Assembly: GCA_964550895.1 (NCBI GenBank)
Contig: CAZKAP010000022.1
Span: 1 to 53,965, forward strand
Direction of reading: 5' to 3'
From: CAZKAP01 sp964550895
GTDB taxonomy: Bacteria; Bacteroidota; Bacteroidia; Flavobacteriales; Flavobacteriaceae
Length of the DNA: 53,965 nucleotides
Below, in pieces: positions 1 through 10,100 of the stretch. Numbering within the stretch: position 1 is the first letter of the stretch; each line of letters begins with the position of its first letter. The notes beneath the pieces were generated by a model. The model worked only from the letters and a program-made list of their open reading frames with translations. It did no database searches and was not told the origin of the DNA. A program made the position numbers and the translations under genes.

Positions 1-13
1 CTGGTTTTCCTTG

Positions 14-86
<73 letters not shown>

Positions 87-244
87 ATGTGAATTGCAAA
101 TATACAACTGTTTTTTAGAAAGCAAAAAACGTTCCAGAAAGAGTTTTAATGATCTTGATTACAGTTATTTAACCTTAAGCCCGCGGAGGAGGGGCAACAA
201 TCGGTCAAATCCGGGGTTTTAAAAAAGTACATACCTTCGAATCC

Positions 245-1612
245 ATGGAATTTATCAACGAATTGCTGGTCAGCATGATATCCTATGCCGAATGGGGCAT
301 GTTATTCCTGCTGGTCGGTGGGGGACTATTTCTCGTCTTCTATTCGGGTTTTCGCCCTTATCGGTATTTCCGCCATGCCATCGATATTACTACCGGCAAG
401 TACGATACCGGCCATGCGAAGGGGGAGGTTTCCCACTGGCAGGCTCTCGCCTCGGCTGTAGCGGCCACGGTAGGGCTCGGTAATATTTCCGGTGTCGCCA
501 TCGCCATTTATCAGGGAGGTCCGGGAGTAGTATTCTGGATCTGGATCACGGCCCTGATCGGGATTTGCATCAAGTTCTATTCCTGTACCCTGGCGGTCAT
601 GTTCCGGGGGGAAGACAGCACTGGAAAGGTGCAGGGAGGGCCCATGTACTACATGCTCCATGGAATCGGCAGGAATGCCCGACCTCTGGCCGTATTCTTC
701 TCCATCATCGGACTTATCGGATTCCTGGGTGTTTTTACGGCCAACCAGTTTACCCAAACGGTGATGAATGTGCTGACACCACCGTCCTCCACGGGTGTGG
801 GTACGGACTTCAGTTGGAAGCTCGGTATCGGTATCGTTCTCGCAGTTACCACCGCCCTGGTGATTTTCGGGGGATTAAAGAAAATTGCACGTGTGGCCTC
901 CACTATAGTTCCTATAATGGTGGTGCTCTATTTTGCCGTGGTACTTTTTGTAATGATTCGCTTTGCCGATCAGATTATCCCATCCTTCGAACTAATCCTT
1001 ACTGAAGCTTTCAACCCGAAAACGGCTACCGTGGGTACCCTCGGGGCCCTAATATTTATCGGGGTACGCCGGGCCATGTTTTCCAATGAGGCCGGCCTGG
1101 GAAGTGCCCCCATGTACCACGGTCAGTCCAAGACCGACCAACCCGTGCAGGAAGGCCTGGTCGCTATGCTGGGCCCCTTTATCGATACCATCGTGGTCTG
1201 TACACTCACCGCCCTGGTGATCCTGCTCACGGGTGCGCATCTGGAAGCCGAGAGCAACGGCATCCTCATGACCCTGATCGCATTCAAAAAAGCCCTGTTC
1301 GGATACGGGGATATATTGCTGTTGATCATAGTAGCGGCCTTCGCCTTTTCTACGCTGTTTACCTACTCCTACTACGGGGTCAAGTCCCTGACATTCCTGA
1401 CCAATGCGAAGACCGGGACCTATTTCAATTACTTCTATGTGGCGACCATAGTGTTGGCCGCGGTCGTATCGGTCGATCTGGTGATCAATCTGATCGACCT
1501 GGCCTACATCCTCATGGTGATCCCGAATATGATTGCCGTGCTGATCCTGGCCCCTCATGTAAACCGTGCCGCAAAGAAATACTTTGACCATTTCCGCAAT
1601 GAGCGAACATAA
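245..1612 (+). CDS. AGCS-family sodium:alanine/glycine symporter
   Basis: An inner-membrane amino-acid carrier of 455 residues, the usual size for the alanine-or-glycine:cation symporter (AGCS) family, which takes up small neutral amino acids with Na+. Family motifs are readable: GLGN (77-80), GGPGVVFWIW followed by IxxxIK (91-110), and GGPMYY (131-136). The rest is a run of hydrophobic helices. The ATG at 245 is the first plausible start. A TACCTTCG box at 232-239, one base from the TAnnTTTG consensus, would leave almost no 5' leader. The gene overlaps the start of era by 14 bases, so the two are probably cotranscribed. The substrate cannot be read from the sequence; alanine or glycine is the family default. 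Confidence 0.92.
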   Translation: MEFINELLVSMISYAEWGMLFLLVGGGLFLVFYSGFRPYRYFRHAIDITTGKYDTGHAKGEVSHWQALASAVAATVGLGNISGVAIAIYQGGPGVVFWIWITALIGICIKFYSCTLAVMFRGEDSTGKVQGGPMYYMLHGIGRNARPLAVFFSIIGLIGFLGVFTANQFTQTVMNVLTPPSSTGVGTDFSWKLGIGIVLAVTTALVIFGGLKKIARVASTIVPIMVVLYFAVVLFVMIRFADQIIPSFELILTEAFNPKTATVGTLGALIFIGVRRAMFSNEAGLGSAPMYHGQSKTDQPVQEGLVAMLGPFIDTIVVCTLTALVILLTGAHLEAESNGILMTLIAFKKALFGYGDILLLIIVAAFAFSTLFTYSYYGVKSLTFLTNAKTGTYFNYFYVATIVLAAVVSVDLVINLIDLAYILMVIPNMIAVLILAPHVNRAAKKYFDHFRNERT

Positions 1613-2483
1613 ATCGGGTTTCGTCAACATCATCGGGAATCCCAACGTGGGTAAATCGACCCTGATGAATGCCCTGCTTGGCGAGCGTTTGTCCATTATT
1701 ACGAACAAGGCACAGACCACCCGTCATCGAATATTGGGCATTCTGAACGAAGAGGACTACCAGATCGTGTTTTCCGATACCCCCGGTATAATACAACCCG
1801 CCTACGCCCTGCAGGAGTCGATGATGGATTTTGTGCAAACGGCCATAGAAGATGCGGATGTGATTCTGCTTATGGTGGAACTGGGCGAAAAGGCCATCAA
1901 GGATCAGGCACTGTACGATAAGATTCGCAAGGCCCTGGTACCCCTGCTGGTACTGATCAATAAGATCGACCAGGGCGATCAGCAGAAGCTCGAATCCGCG
2001 GTGACCTACTGGTCCGGGCAATTCCCTGATGCTCCCGTTTATCCCATATCGGCCCTTGAAAAGTTTCAACTGGAAGAAGTCCTGAATTTCATAGTGGAGA
2101 AGTTGCCGGAAGGACCCCCGTACTTCCCCAAGGACCAGCTGACCGACAAGCACGAGCGCTTCTTCGTGAACGAGGCCATACGCGAGAAGATACTCTTGCA
2201 CTACAAGAAAGAGATCCCCTATGCCGTGGAGATCGAAACCGAGTCTTTTAAGGAAGAGGAGGATATCATCCACATTCGCTCGGTGATCATGGTAGAGCGC
2301 GATACCCAGAAAGGTATACTGATCGGCCATCAGGGCAAATCCCTCAAGCGGGTAGGCACCGAGGCCAGGAAGGATCTGGAGGAATTCTTTAAGAAGAAGA
2401 TTCACCTGGAACTCTATGTAAAAGTGAACAAGAACTGGCGTAGCAACGACCGCCAGCTCAAGCGATTCGGGTATAAGGGGTAA
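1599..2483 (+). CDS. era: GTPase Era
   Basis: A ribosome-assembly GTPase that binds the 3' end of 16S rRNA during 30S maturation. The 294-residue product has the P-loop GNPNVGKS (13-20), DTPG (60-63) and NKID (121-124), then a C-terminal KH domain with GILIGHQGKSLKRVG, matching the normal Era length and order. An in-frame GTG at 1566 would add 11 residues, but the ATG at 1599 gives the standard N-terminus (SGFVNIIGNPNVGKS) and is preferred. The start lies inside the end of the upstream symporter gene, and der follows after a short gap, so two ribosome-biogenesis GTPases sit side by side. Confidence 0.97.
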   Translation: MSEHKSGFVNIIGNPNVGKSTLMNALLGERLSIITNKAQTTRHRILGILNEEDYQIVFSDTPGIIQPAYALQESMMDFVQTAIEDADVILLMVELGEKAIKDQALYDKIRKALVPLLVLINKIDQGDQQKLESAVTYWSGQFPDAPVYPISALEKFQLEEVLNFIVEKLPEGPPYFPKDQLTDKHERFFVNEAIREKILLHYKKEIPYAVEIETESFKEEEDIIHIRSVIMVERDTQKGILIGHQGKSLKRVGTEARKDLEEFFKKKIHLELYVKVNKNWRSNDRQLKRFGYKG

Positions 2484-2527
2484 GTCGTTCGGTGCCGTAT
2501 AACGCCCTTAGAAATCCCGGTTTAGCG

Positions 2528-2535
2528 TACCTTTG
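2528..2535 (+). promoter_or_regulatory. Candidate -7 box for der
   Basis: TACCTTTG fits the Bacteroidota -7 consensus TAnnTTTG exactly and lies 19 bases before the der ATG. No convincing -33 TTG is seen at the expected distance, so this is a candidate for der expression independent of era. Confidence 0.45.
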
Positions 2536-2554
2536 CCCATTCCAAGAATCGATT

Positions 2555-3856
2555 ATGGGAGCCATCGTAGCCATCGTGGGAAGGCCCAATGTAGGCAAAT
2601 CCACCTTCTTCAACCGACTGATTCAGCGCCGGGAGGCCATCGTGGATGCGGTCAGTGGGGTTACCCGTGACCGGCATTACGGAAAGGCCGACTGGAACGG
2701 CAAGGAATTTACCCTAATCGACACGGGCGGATATGTGCAGGGGAGCGACGATATCTTTGAGCAGGAGATCGACCGGCAGGTGGAACTGGCCATAGACGAG
2801 GCCGATGCCATCATCTTCCTGGTGGATGTGGAAGCCGGAGTTACCGGCATGGACGAGGATGTAGCCAAATTATTGCGACGGGTGGACAAGCCCATATTCC
2901 TTGCGGTAAACAAGGTGGACAATCATCAGCGATCCGCCGATGCCGTGGAGTTCTACGCCCTGGGATTGGGCGAGTATTACTGCATTTCCAGCGTGAATGG
3001 AAGCGGAACGGGAGACCTGCTCGATGCGGTAGTGGAAGTACTTCCCGAAGAGGTGGAACCCGAAGACGACCTGCCCCGCTTCGCCGTGGTGGGCAGGCCC
3101 AATGCCGGAAAATCGTCCTTTATCAACGCCCTGATCGGGGAGGAACGCTACATAGTTACCGACATAGCGGGGACCACCCGGGACAGCATCGATACCAAAT
3201 ACAACCGCTTCGGATTCGAATTCAACCTGGTAGATACCGCGGGGATCCGAAGAAAGAAGAAGGTACGCGAGGACCTGGAATTTTATTCAGTGATGCGATC
3301 GGTTCGGGCCATCGAGCACTGCGACGTTTGCATCCTGATCTTCGATGCCAGTCGTGGTTTCGACGGTCAGGTGGAAAATATCTTCTGGTTGGCCCACCGC
3401 AACAATAAGGGGGTGGTGATCCTGGCCAATAAGTGGGATTTGGTCGAGAAGTCCACCCACACGGTGCGGGACTACACCAAGCAGATTAAGAAGGCCATAG
3501 AGCCCTTTACCGATGTCCCCATTCTCTTCGTATCGGTCCTGGAGAAGCAACGCATATACAAGGCCATTGAAACGGCGGTTCAGGTGTACAAGAACCGAAC
3601 TAAGCGCATTACCACCTCACGCCTGAATGAGGTGCTCCTTCCCATCATCGAGAATCAGCCCCCTCCGGCCTATAAGGGCAAATACGTCAAGATCAAATTC
3701 ATCACCCAGCTTCCCACGCCCTATCCGCAGTTTGCCTTCTTCTGCAACCTGCCCCAGTACGTGCGGGATCCCTACAAGCGTTTTTTGGAGAATAAGCTGC
3801 GGGAAAATTTTGACTTTAACGGGGTGCCGGTGACGATTTTTATGAGGAAGAAGTGA
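2555..3856 (+). CDS. der: GTPase Der (EngA)
   Basis: A double-GTPase needed for 50S ribosomal subunit assembly. The 433-residue product carries two complete G domains: GRPNVGKS (9-16) with DTGG, and a second GRPNAGKS with DTAG. Each has an NKxD motif (NKVD, NKWD). A KH-like C-terminal domain follows, ending in FMRKK. The length is typical of bacterial Der. The open frame extends to 2492, but the upstream 21 residues are unlike any Der N-terminus and include the candidate promoter, so the ATG at 2555 is chosen. It follows era in the same direction with a 71-base gap. Confidence 0.97.
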   Translation: MGAIVAIVGRPNVGKSTFFNRLIQRREAIVDAVSGVTRDRHYGKADWNGKEFTLIDTGGYVQGSDDIFEQEIDRQVELAIDEADAIIFLVDVEAGVTGMDEDVAKLLRRVDKPIFLAVNKVDNHQRSADAVEFYALGLGEYYCISSVNGSGTGDLLDAVVEVLPEEVEPEDDLPRFAVVGRPNAGKSSFINALIGEERYIVTDIAGTTRDSIDTKYNRFGFEFNLVDTAGIRRKKKVREDLEFYSVMRSVRAIEHCDVCILIFDASRGFDGQVENIFWLAHRNNKGVVILANKWDLVEKSTHTVRDYTKQIKKAIEPFTDVPILFVSVLEKQRIYKAIETAVQVYKNRTKRITTSRLNEVLLPIIENQPPPAYKGKYVKIKFITQLPTPYPQFAFFCNLPQYVRDPYKRFLENKLRENFDFNGVPVTIFMRKK

Positions 3857-3937
3857 TCAGCTAGCTGTTAGAATCTTCGGGAGTTTTAGTTCAGAGATTA
3901 GTAGAGTAGGTTCCTGAAACCCTGGTTGAATGGGTAA

Positions 3938-4228
3938 TTAATCTTCACTGTTACTCAAATCTTGTTTGCCAATAATAGCCATAATCTCTATGAATGGTTC
4001 ATTGAACCTGAAATAGATGGTATCTGATCCACAAACACATCTTCTGTACCCTGGTCTTATTTGGCTGACAGACTCAAAGCCGAAAGGATTTTGGGTGATC
4101 TGATCAAAACACTTAAAAAATGAATGGAAGTATTTATCCGCTTGCGCTTGCCCAAATCTCTCAACGCCGTATTGATGAATACGAATGAGGTCATTCTTGG
4201 CTTCATTACTCAGTCGGTAATTCGTCAT
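3938..4228 (-). CDS. RelE/ParE-family toxin
   Basis: A 96-residue protein with the ParE/RelE toxin-fold signature: LSxEAKNDLIRIHQYG near the N-terminus, then an amphipathic helical pair (QAQADKYFHSFFKCF), NPFG, RPGYRR and a final beta strand IEIMAIIGKQD. ParE members poison DNA gyrase and RelE members cut mRNA; the IHQYGVERFG and RPGYRR pattern fits ParE better. Its start overlaps the end of the upstream antitoxin gene by 23 bases, the classic translationally coupled arrangement. The locus is visibly poorer in GC than the flanking der and pbpC genes, consistent with horizontal acquisition (inference). Confidence 0.87.
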   Translation of the reverse strand: MTNYRLSNEAKNDLIRIHQYGVERFGQAQADKYFHSFFKCFDQITQNPFGFESVSQIRPGYRRCVCGSDTIYFRFNEPFIEIMAIIGKQDLSNSED

Positions 4229-4460
4229 TAAATCCTGTTCTGGACTGCCTCAGTATTTCCTCCATAGAATTGTCGGTGAAACCACTCTTTTCTGCTTTTT
4301 CAAGTTTAGCCCTGAGCCAGTCTATCTTGGCCTGTTGTTTTCTCGCCTGCCGAATAAGGTCGTTTACAACTTCACTTTTGCTTGAATACTCCTTGCTTTC
4401 CACTTGTAGTTTTAGCCAATCGTCATTGGGTTCAGTTAGGGAAATACTTTGTCTTGCCAT
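4206..4460 (-). CDS. ParD-family antitoxin (ribbon-helix-helix)
   Basis: The 84-residue product begins MARQSISLTEPNDDWLK and continues with SKSEVVNDLIRQARK, the beta-strand plus two-helix pattern of CopG/ParD ribbon-helix-helix DNA-binding proteins. A charged C-terminal tail (KIDWLRAKLEKAEKSG) would wrap the toxin. An upstream in-frame ATG at 4505 would add 15 residues that cover the operator palindrome, so the ATG at 4460 is preferred. The product should neutralise the downstream toxin and repress its own promoter by binding the inverted repeat at 4468-4491. No other gene is in this small operon. Confidence 0.85.
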   Translation of the reverse strand: MARQSISLTEPNDDWLKLQVESKEYSSKSEVVNDLIRQARKQQAKIDWLRAKLEKAEKSGFTDNSMEEILRQSRTGFNDELPTE

Positions 4461-4467
4461 GATTCTT

Positions 4468-4491
4468 TTTTGGTGTAAAATAGCACCAAAA
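4468..4491 (-). promoter_or_regulatory. Palindromic operator of the toxin-antitoxin operon
   Basis: TTTTGGTG and its exact reverse complement CACCAAAA flank an 8-base spacer, ending 7 bases upstream of the antitoxin ATG. On the minus strand a TATTTTA box lies in the centre, with a TTG about 20 bases upstream of it, so bound repressor would cover the promoter. An autoregulatory role is inferred from the ParD family. Confidence 0.7.
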
Positions 4492-4595
4492 GTGAACCCA
4501 GGCAATTCGAATCTATGAAACCTTCTGTTTTTTGTTAACTCTGGTCTTTGGGAGGTCGTCCATTTAAGTATTTCAAATCAACCCCGTTCTACTGT

Positions 4596-4618
4596 AAAAT
4601 AAAAGCAGTTGCGCCTGC
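4596..4618 (-). terminator. Possible terminator after pbpC
   Basis: Read leftward from the pbpC stop, a short GCAG/CTGC stem is followed by TTTTATTTT. The stem is only four pairs, so the call is tentative. Confidence 0.35.
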
Positions 4619-4644
4619 AGTAAGTAAGCGGAACGCTTTCCCAT

Positions 4645-7041
4645 TCAATTCGGACCAGAGGCCATTCGAAAACGTACCCGTCGCTGAATGCGATTACCCT
4701 GGGCGTCTACCGCGGTAAGCAGGTATTCTCCGGGCTCCGGGGAAAAAGCCCATTCATGAAAGGTCTCGGTGGTGCCCAGATAGGTCTCGTCCAGGTACCA
4801 GTAGATCTGCGTATCCGGGTTCTGGTGGGCCAGGGAAAAGACTACATCCCCAGGGGTACCCCCCAGATCTACAGGTATCAAGACATCCTCTCCTGCCGTA
4901 GGGAAAATAAAATCCATAACCGGTTGATTCATTCCTTCGCAACCTTCCTTCCAGGGAGGGATGTGCTGATAGTCATTTCGGGTTCGGGCAAAGTAGTACG
5001 ACTGGGTACTGGGTAGCTGGAAGTAAACCCGCGACTGCATATCTTCCTGGGGGTAGCAGTCGGCATGTACCCGATGCCTGCCTTCGCTGTCCAGGAACAC
5101 CTCCTCGTGAAGACCACAAGGCCTGGAGCGAAGCCCCTTTTCGGGTATGTTCTGCATGAGGTAGTCGCTGCACAACGGCCCTGCCAGCCAGCCGCTTTGG
5201 GCACAGGTATTCGCCTGAACCCAATCGTCAGGAGCCTCGAACCATCCGCCTTGGGGTAGCTCCCCGAGTATATCGAAGAACAGTGGGGCAGCGGCTCGTA
5301 TGCCGGTAAGACCCGCCCGACCCTCGCCGTCGGCATTTCCCACCCATACTCCTATGGCGTAACGGGGAGTGACCCCTATGGCCCAGGCATCCTTGAATCC
5401 AAAGCTGGTACCGGTTTTCCAGGCAATGGGCTGGGATTCCCGGAAGAATTCCCACTGCTGTTCGGCTCCGGGACGGTTCACATTTCTCAGCGCCTCGAAG
5501 GTCAGGTAGAGGGGGGCGGCCTTCCACGGGCTGTTTTCGGAGTTCGGAAGTCTCCGAAGGCTGAATTCGGAACCGCCAAGAAATACATTGGGCTCCCGGA
5601 AATCATCCGAACGGTAATCCCCGTGTTTTGAATAATGAACCACCCGGTCCGACAGAGCGGCATAGGCACCGGTTAAATCCCAGAGGGAAAGCTCGGCCCC
5701 ACCCAGTATGTAGGCCAGACCGTAATGTTCTGGCCCGAAGGCCGGTTGCAGGCCGATGCGCGACAGGGAGCGGTAGAATTTTTCCAGCCCGTATTCCCTG
5801 AGTGCCCTCACCGCCGGGACATTAAGTGAGCTGGCCAGGGCCTCGCTCGCGGGAACGGCTCCCCTGTAGGTGCGGTCGAAGTTTTCAGGTCTGTAACCAC
5901 TGAATGAGGTCGGTATATCCGGGATCAGGCTTTCGGGCAGCAGTTGTCCGTTCTCCAGGGCGGCGGTAAACAGCAGGGGTTTGAGCACACTGCCCGTACT
6001 CCTCGGGCTTCGGATCATGTCCACGGCAGGGCTGTGCAGTTCGCCGGCCGGACTGTTTCCCACATAGGCCAGGACCTCCCGGGACTGCACATTTATGACC
6101 AGGACGGCGGCATTGTGGATGCCCCGGGTCTTCAGGTCACGGTGACGGCTTTCTACCCAGCGGGTTACCCGTCGCTGCAGATCGGCATCCAGGGTGGTGA
6201 TGCTTTGCTGATCCGTGGATATGGGGGTGCCCGAATCCCCGGATTTTGGGACTTCGCGCCGTTGTGCCCGTATCCATTCCGTGAGGTGGGGGCTGAGGTC
6301 GGGAAGCGGTCGGGGTCGCTCCGGAACGGGTTCGGACAGGGCCAGTTCCAGCCCCAGTGAATCCAGATACCCTTCCCCGTGGAGCCGCCGCAGCAAGCGA
6401 TTTCGCTTGGTTTTGAGGGCACCCGGGTTGCGTCCCGGGAATATCAGTGAGGGCGCATTGGGGAGAACGGCCAGCGTGGCGGTCTGCGCCCAGCTCAGCC
6501 GGTTCGGGTCCACCCCGAAATACCTCCAGGAGGCCGTTTCCAGACCCACTACATTCCCTCCATAGGGGGTGTGTGCGGCATACATGGCCAGGATCTCGTC
6601 CTTGCTGTACCTCCATTCGAGTCGGGTGGACCAAAGCAGTTCAATCAGTTTTTCCCCGTAGGTTCGCGAGCGGTTCTTTCGGCTTAAACGTATAAGCTGC
6701 TGGCTGATCGTGCTCCCGCCACGGCGGGACGGTCGGGTGAGGTTGTGCCAGACTGCTTTCGCAATGGATACGGGGTTAAATCCCGGATGATAATAGAAGT
6801 ACTCGTCTTCGAATAGCAAAATGGAGGCCCGGTAGCGATCGGGCAATTCCTTTACCGCCGGAAACCTCCACTGTCCGTCATCGGCGATCCGGGCACCCAT
6901 CAACTCACCCTCACGACTCTTGACTACGGTGCAATAGGGGTCCGTAAATAAGGGATCGGGCAGGCAGTTCCACCACAACAGTAAGGAAATCAGGAAAAGG
7001 AACAGCCCCCAGGTGGAGGCCCTGCTGATTCGCTGTTCCAT
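4645..7041 (-). CDS. pbpC: Penicillin-binding protein 1C
   Basis: A bifunctional peptidoglycan synthase of 798 residues (E. coli PBP1C has 770). A cytoplasmic N-terminus and one membrane helix (TWGLFLFLISLLLWW) lead into a family 51 glycosyltransferase with EDEYFYYHPGFNP and RRGGSTISQQLIR. The transpeptidase follows, with S351xxK354 (GSVLKP), SSLN and K542TG, and then a C-terminal beta domain of the PBP1C type. The open frame runs to 7434, but that part overlaps the upstream gene. Starts at 7149 and 7089 are possible; 7041 gives the usual short cytoplasmic tail before the helix and has an A/T-rich run before it. It lies downstream of the alpha-2-macroglobulin gene, a widespread bacterial pairing. 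Confidence 0.93.
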   Translation of the reverse strand: MEQRISRASTWGLFLFLISLLLWWNCLPDPLFTDPYCTVVKSREGELMGARIADDGQWRFPAVKELPDRYRASILLFEDEYFYYHPGFNPVSIAKAVWHNLTRPSRRGGSTISQQLIRLSRKNRSRTYGEKLIELLWSTRLEWRYSKDEILAMYAAHTPYGGNVVGLETASWRYFGVDPNRLSWAQTATLAVLPNAPSLIFPGRNPGALKTKRNRLLRRLHGEGYLDSLGLELALSEPVPERPRPLPDLSPHLTEWIRAQRREVPKSGDSGTPISTDQQSITTLDADLQRRVTRWVESRHRDLKTRGIHNAAVLVINVQSREVLAYVGNSPAGELHSPAVDMIRSPRSTGSVLKPLLFTAALENGQLLPESLIPDIPTSFSGYRPENFDRTYRGAVPASEALASSLNVPAVRALREYGLEKFYRSLSRIGLQPAFGPEHYGLAYILGGAELSLWDLTGAYAALSDRVVHYSKHGDYRSDDFREPNVFLGGSEFSLRRLPNSENSPWKAAPLYLTFEALRNVNRPGAEQQWEFFRESQPIAWKTGTSFGFKDAWAIGVTPRYAIGVWVGNADGEGRAGLTGIRAAAPLFFDILGELPQGGWFEAPDDWVQANTCAQSGWLAGPLCSDYLMQNIPEKGLRSRPCGLHEEVFLDSEGRHRVHADCYPQEDMQSRVYFQLPSTQSYYFARTRNDYQHIPPWKEGCEGMNQPVMDFIFPTAGEDVLIPVDLGGTPGDVVFSLAHQNPDTQIYWYLDETYLGTTETFHEWAFSPEPGEYLLTAVDAQGNRIQRRVRFRMASGPN

Positions 7042-7180
7042 TAAAAACCCCAAGTCGGCCAGTATCCCGCGTACACCCCAGAGACGCATACCGATGCTCC
7101 CCGGGTTACTTTCGGTTCCCGACAGGGATGTGCGCTCCCTCTTTATCATAGCCCATCCGGAGCAGTCCGGGATCGATTTA

Positions 7181-10100
7181 TTATTGGACGACTTCGACAA
7201 ATCGGCCTTCGGTGCGTGCGAAGAATCGATTGTCGTACATACCTTCGACCTGGACGCCCGGCAGGTAGTAGCGACCCAGGTAGGAGGCATTAATCCGGAG
7301 GGTAAAGGTCCTGGAGGCACCCGGTGCCAGGTCGAAATAGTACAGCGCCCTGTCGTCACGAATATCCGTGTAGTCGGCAGAATTCCCCGATACAGACCCA
7401 TTGGCGAAACGGGTATTGACGATTTCCCATCCACTGGGAACGATCTGGCTCAGCGCTACATTCCAGGCCTTGTTCCTGCTCCTGTTTGTAACGACCACCC
7501 GGGCTGTCAGTTCAGATCCTTGCCGCAAAGACGTAGGCTGAATGCTTGTTCCGGTTCCATCCAGGAAGGTGACCTTCGCGCTCAGGTTGCGTTGCTCCGC
7601 TCGTTCCTGGCCCATCTTAGGACGTCCACCCTGGGTCACGGTTACATACACTTTGTTATTCCCTTTATTGTCCAGGATCAATTCCTGGGCTTCCTGTGAA
7701 GGCTCCAGCGAGCGGCTCGCCAGCGGCTTGTCCGTGCTTACCTCCACCCGGTTTCCCCGGTAAACCAGGGATGTCTGCAGCGCCCGGCCTCCGTTTTTAA
7801 TCACCATTTTGGATAGTGACATCAGGGCATAGGCCGTCTCCTGAGTACTCAGCCAGCGGTCGGATGCCAGGGTGCGGGCCAGTTCTTCGGCTGTTGTACG
7901 GACTTTGGAATCATCCAGCAGCGTATAGGTTTCCAGTGCCATGGCCTGGTTGCGGAAAGCCGAACCGTACGAATAGCGATTGTAGGAGTGTTCGGTGAAG
8001 GAAGTACTGGCGCCTTCCAGCAGTGAAAGGGCGGCACCTTTCTTACCGATTATAGCATAGGCGGCTGCGAGTCTAACTGCCGCAGCATCGGTCAATTCCC
8101 GGGTTTCCCTAAGGCGGTTCATGGCTGCAAAATCGGCCTGACCGGCCAGGGCAAGGGTATACAATCGATAGGCCTGAGCAAGCATTCCCCAACCTGAGTT
8201 TGCCCTTGGGTTCCATTCCCGGCTGGCTTTCTTCTGATAGCTCAGCCAGTTGTTCAGGAAGGTGAGTGGCAGCCGGTATCCCTTGGATTTGGCTTCTAGC
8301 ATAAAGTGACCCGCATAAGAAGTGCCCCAATCGTTCGCAATCGATCCTCCGGGCCAGTAGGAGAGCCCCCCGTCAGGAGCCTGGTAACTGCCCAGCCTTC
8401 GGATGGTTTCCTTGATGTTCTCTTCGATTTGCTTCTTTCGGTCGTAGGTCACATCCATCAGATCGTTGAGATAAAGCTGGGGGAATGCGGCGGAAGTAAC
8501 CTGTTCCACACAGCCGTGCGGATAGGTGACCAGTTCGTTCAGCCGGCGTTCCAGGTTCATAGGAGGCAGGGTGGAAAATTCAACATCCAGGTTTTGGGTA
8601 CCCGCTTCACCGAAGGATTCCAGGTTGAGAATCTGGCGACCTTCGGGCTCCAGTTCCACCGTAGTTTGCCGGTGCGACATGGGGTTGGGGTTGAATATGG
8701 CGACTTCCGTCTCGTCCGAAGCACTCTGATCGGCTCCACGAGCCTCAACCCGTATTTGGGTAAGGTCATAACCGGGCAGAACCTCGAAGGTAAAGGGAAC
8801 GATTTGCTCACCCATTTCACTGAATGTAATGGTCTTCTCGTTTCCGTCCAGGGCACGGAGTCCGGAATCGGATTCCACCCGGACCCGGACATTCCTGATG
8901 GACGGATCCATAGCGAATACCGTTACCGGAAGGGTCAGCGTCTCACCGGGGGATAGTTTTCGGGGAACCGAGGTGAGTATCATGAGGGGCTTGCGGACCG
9001 GAGTGGTCTTATCCGTGCTCCCATAGGCACTGGCCGAGTTTGCGGCGATCAGCATGGTCCGGACCGAACCGATGTAATTGGGCATTTCGATCTCATGACG
9101 GGCCTTCTGACCTTTGCGCAATTCGAATGGCCCAAGGAAGCGAACCATCGGCTTGAACCGCTGTGCTTTTTGGTTTTTTGGGGTTTCGGCTCCGCCACCC
9201 CCACCGATCGCATAAATGTTTCCGGCACTGATCGAATAGGCCCCCATAACGAGGTCGTAGATATCGAAGGTCTTCACACCCAGCGCACTCCGACTGTAGA
9301 AGGCCGAGTGTATATCGGGTGTGGCGAATCGGGTTAGATCGAGTAACCCTTCGTCTATGACCGCCAGGGTATAGGTCATGGCCTCCCGGTTCTGTTCGGA
9401 TACCCGCACGGTAAACTTCTCCTCGGGCACCAGTTCATCCGGCATTTCCAGTACCGGTTTAAGCACGGTCTTGGGATTGTCTACAAGGACAGGAACTACG
9501 CCATACAGCCTCATGGGCCGGTCGTTTTCCCGGGTGCTGTGGGGCTGCAGGAGCGAAATATTCACATATACGTTCGGTGCCATCTCAGCAGTGGTGGGTA
9601 TACGTACCTCGGTCTGCCCTTCCCGGGTGGTGATCCACTGTTGAGAGAGCACCTCCGTGCCGTTTTCCACGCTGACCAGGGCATATCCCTTAGTGGCGGA
9701 GGGGAAGTGTATTTCGATGTCCTCACCCAGGGTGTAGCGCTCTTTGTCGGGTGAGAACACCAGCATCTGTGTGCTTCCCGATTCACCGTCGTCCGGACTA
9801 CGCCACCAATTCTTATAGAAATAGGTGGTTCGGCCCGTTGAGTGGCCCGACTCCCGGTCCCTGATCCGGATCAGGTAGCGTCCGCCATCCTCGTCGGGAA
9901 TCTGCAATTCGAATCTGGCCTTGCCATCCGTACCAGTGCGCAGCTTAATGTTTTTGTAGGGTTTGTGGTAGGTGGCATCCTCGTAGCGGGAAAGATTATC
10001 CCTTCCCCGGTTCCACCACCATCTCCAGGCAATCTGAAACACCTCGACTTCCAGGTCCCTGCCGGGTACGGGCGTGCCCTGATCGTCCAGGCTGACGGCC

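Noticed and set aside
3857..4644. Insertion element carrying the toxin-antitoxin genes
   Set aside because: No terminal inverted repeats, target-site duplication or transposase is visible; only composition suggests transfer.
7042..7149. Longer N-terminus for PBP1C (starts at 7149 or 7089)
   Set aside because: Possible, but it would add up to 36 residues ahead of a membrane helix that normally sits close to the N-terminus; kept as an alternative only.
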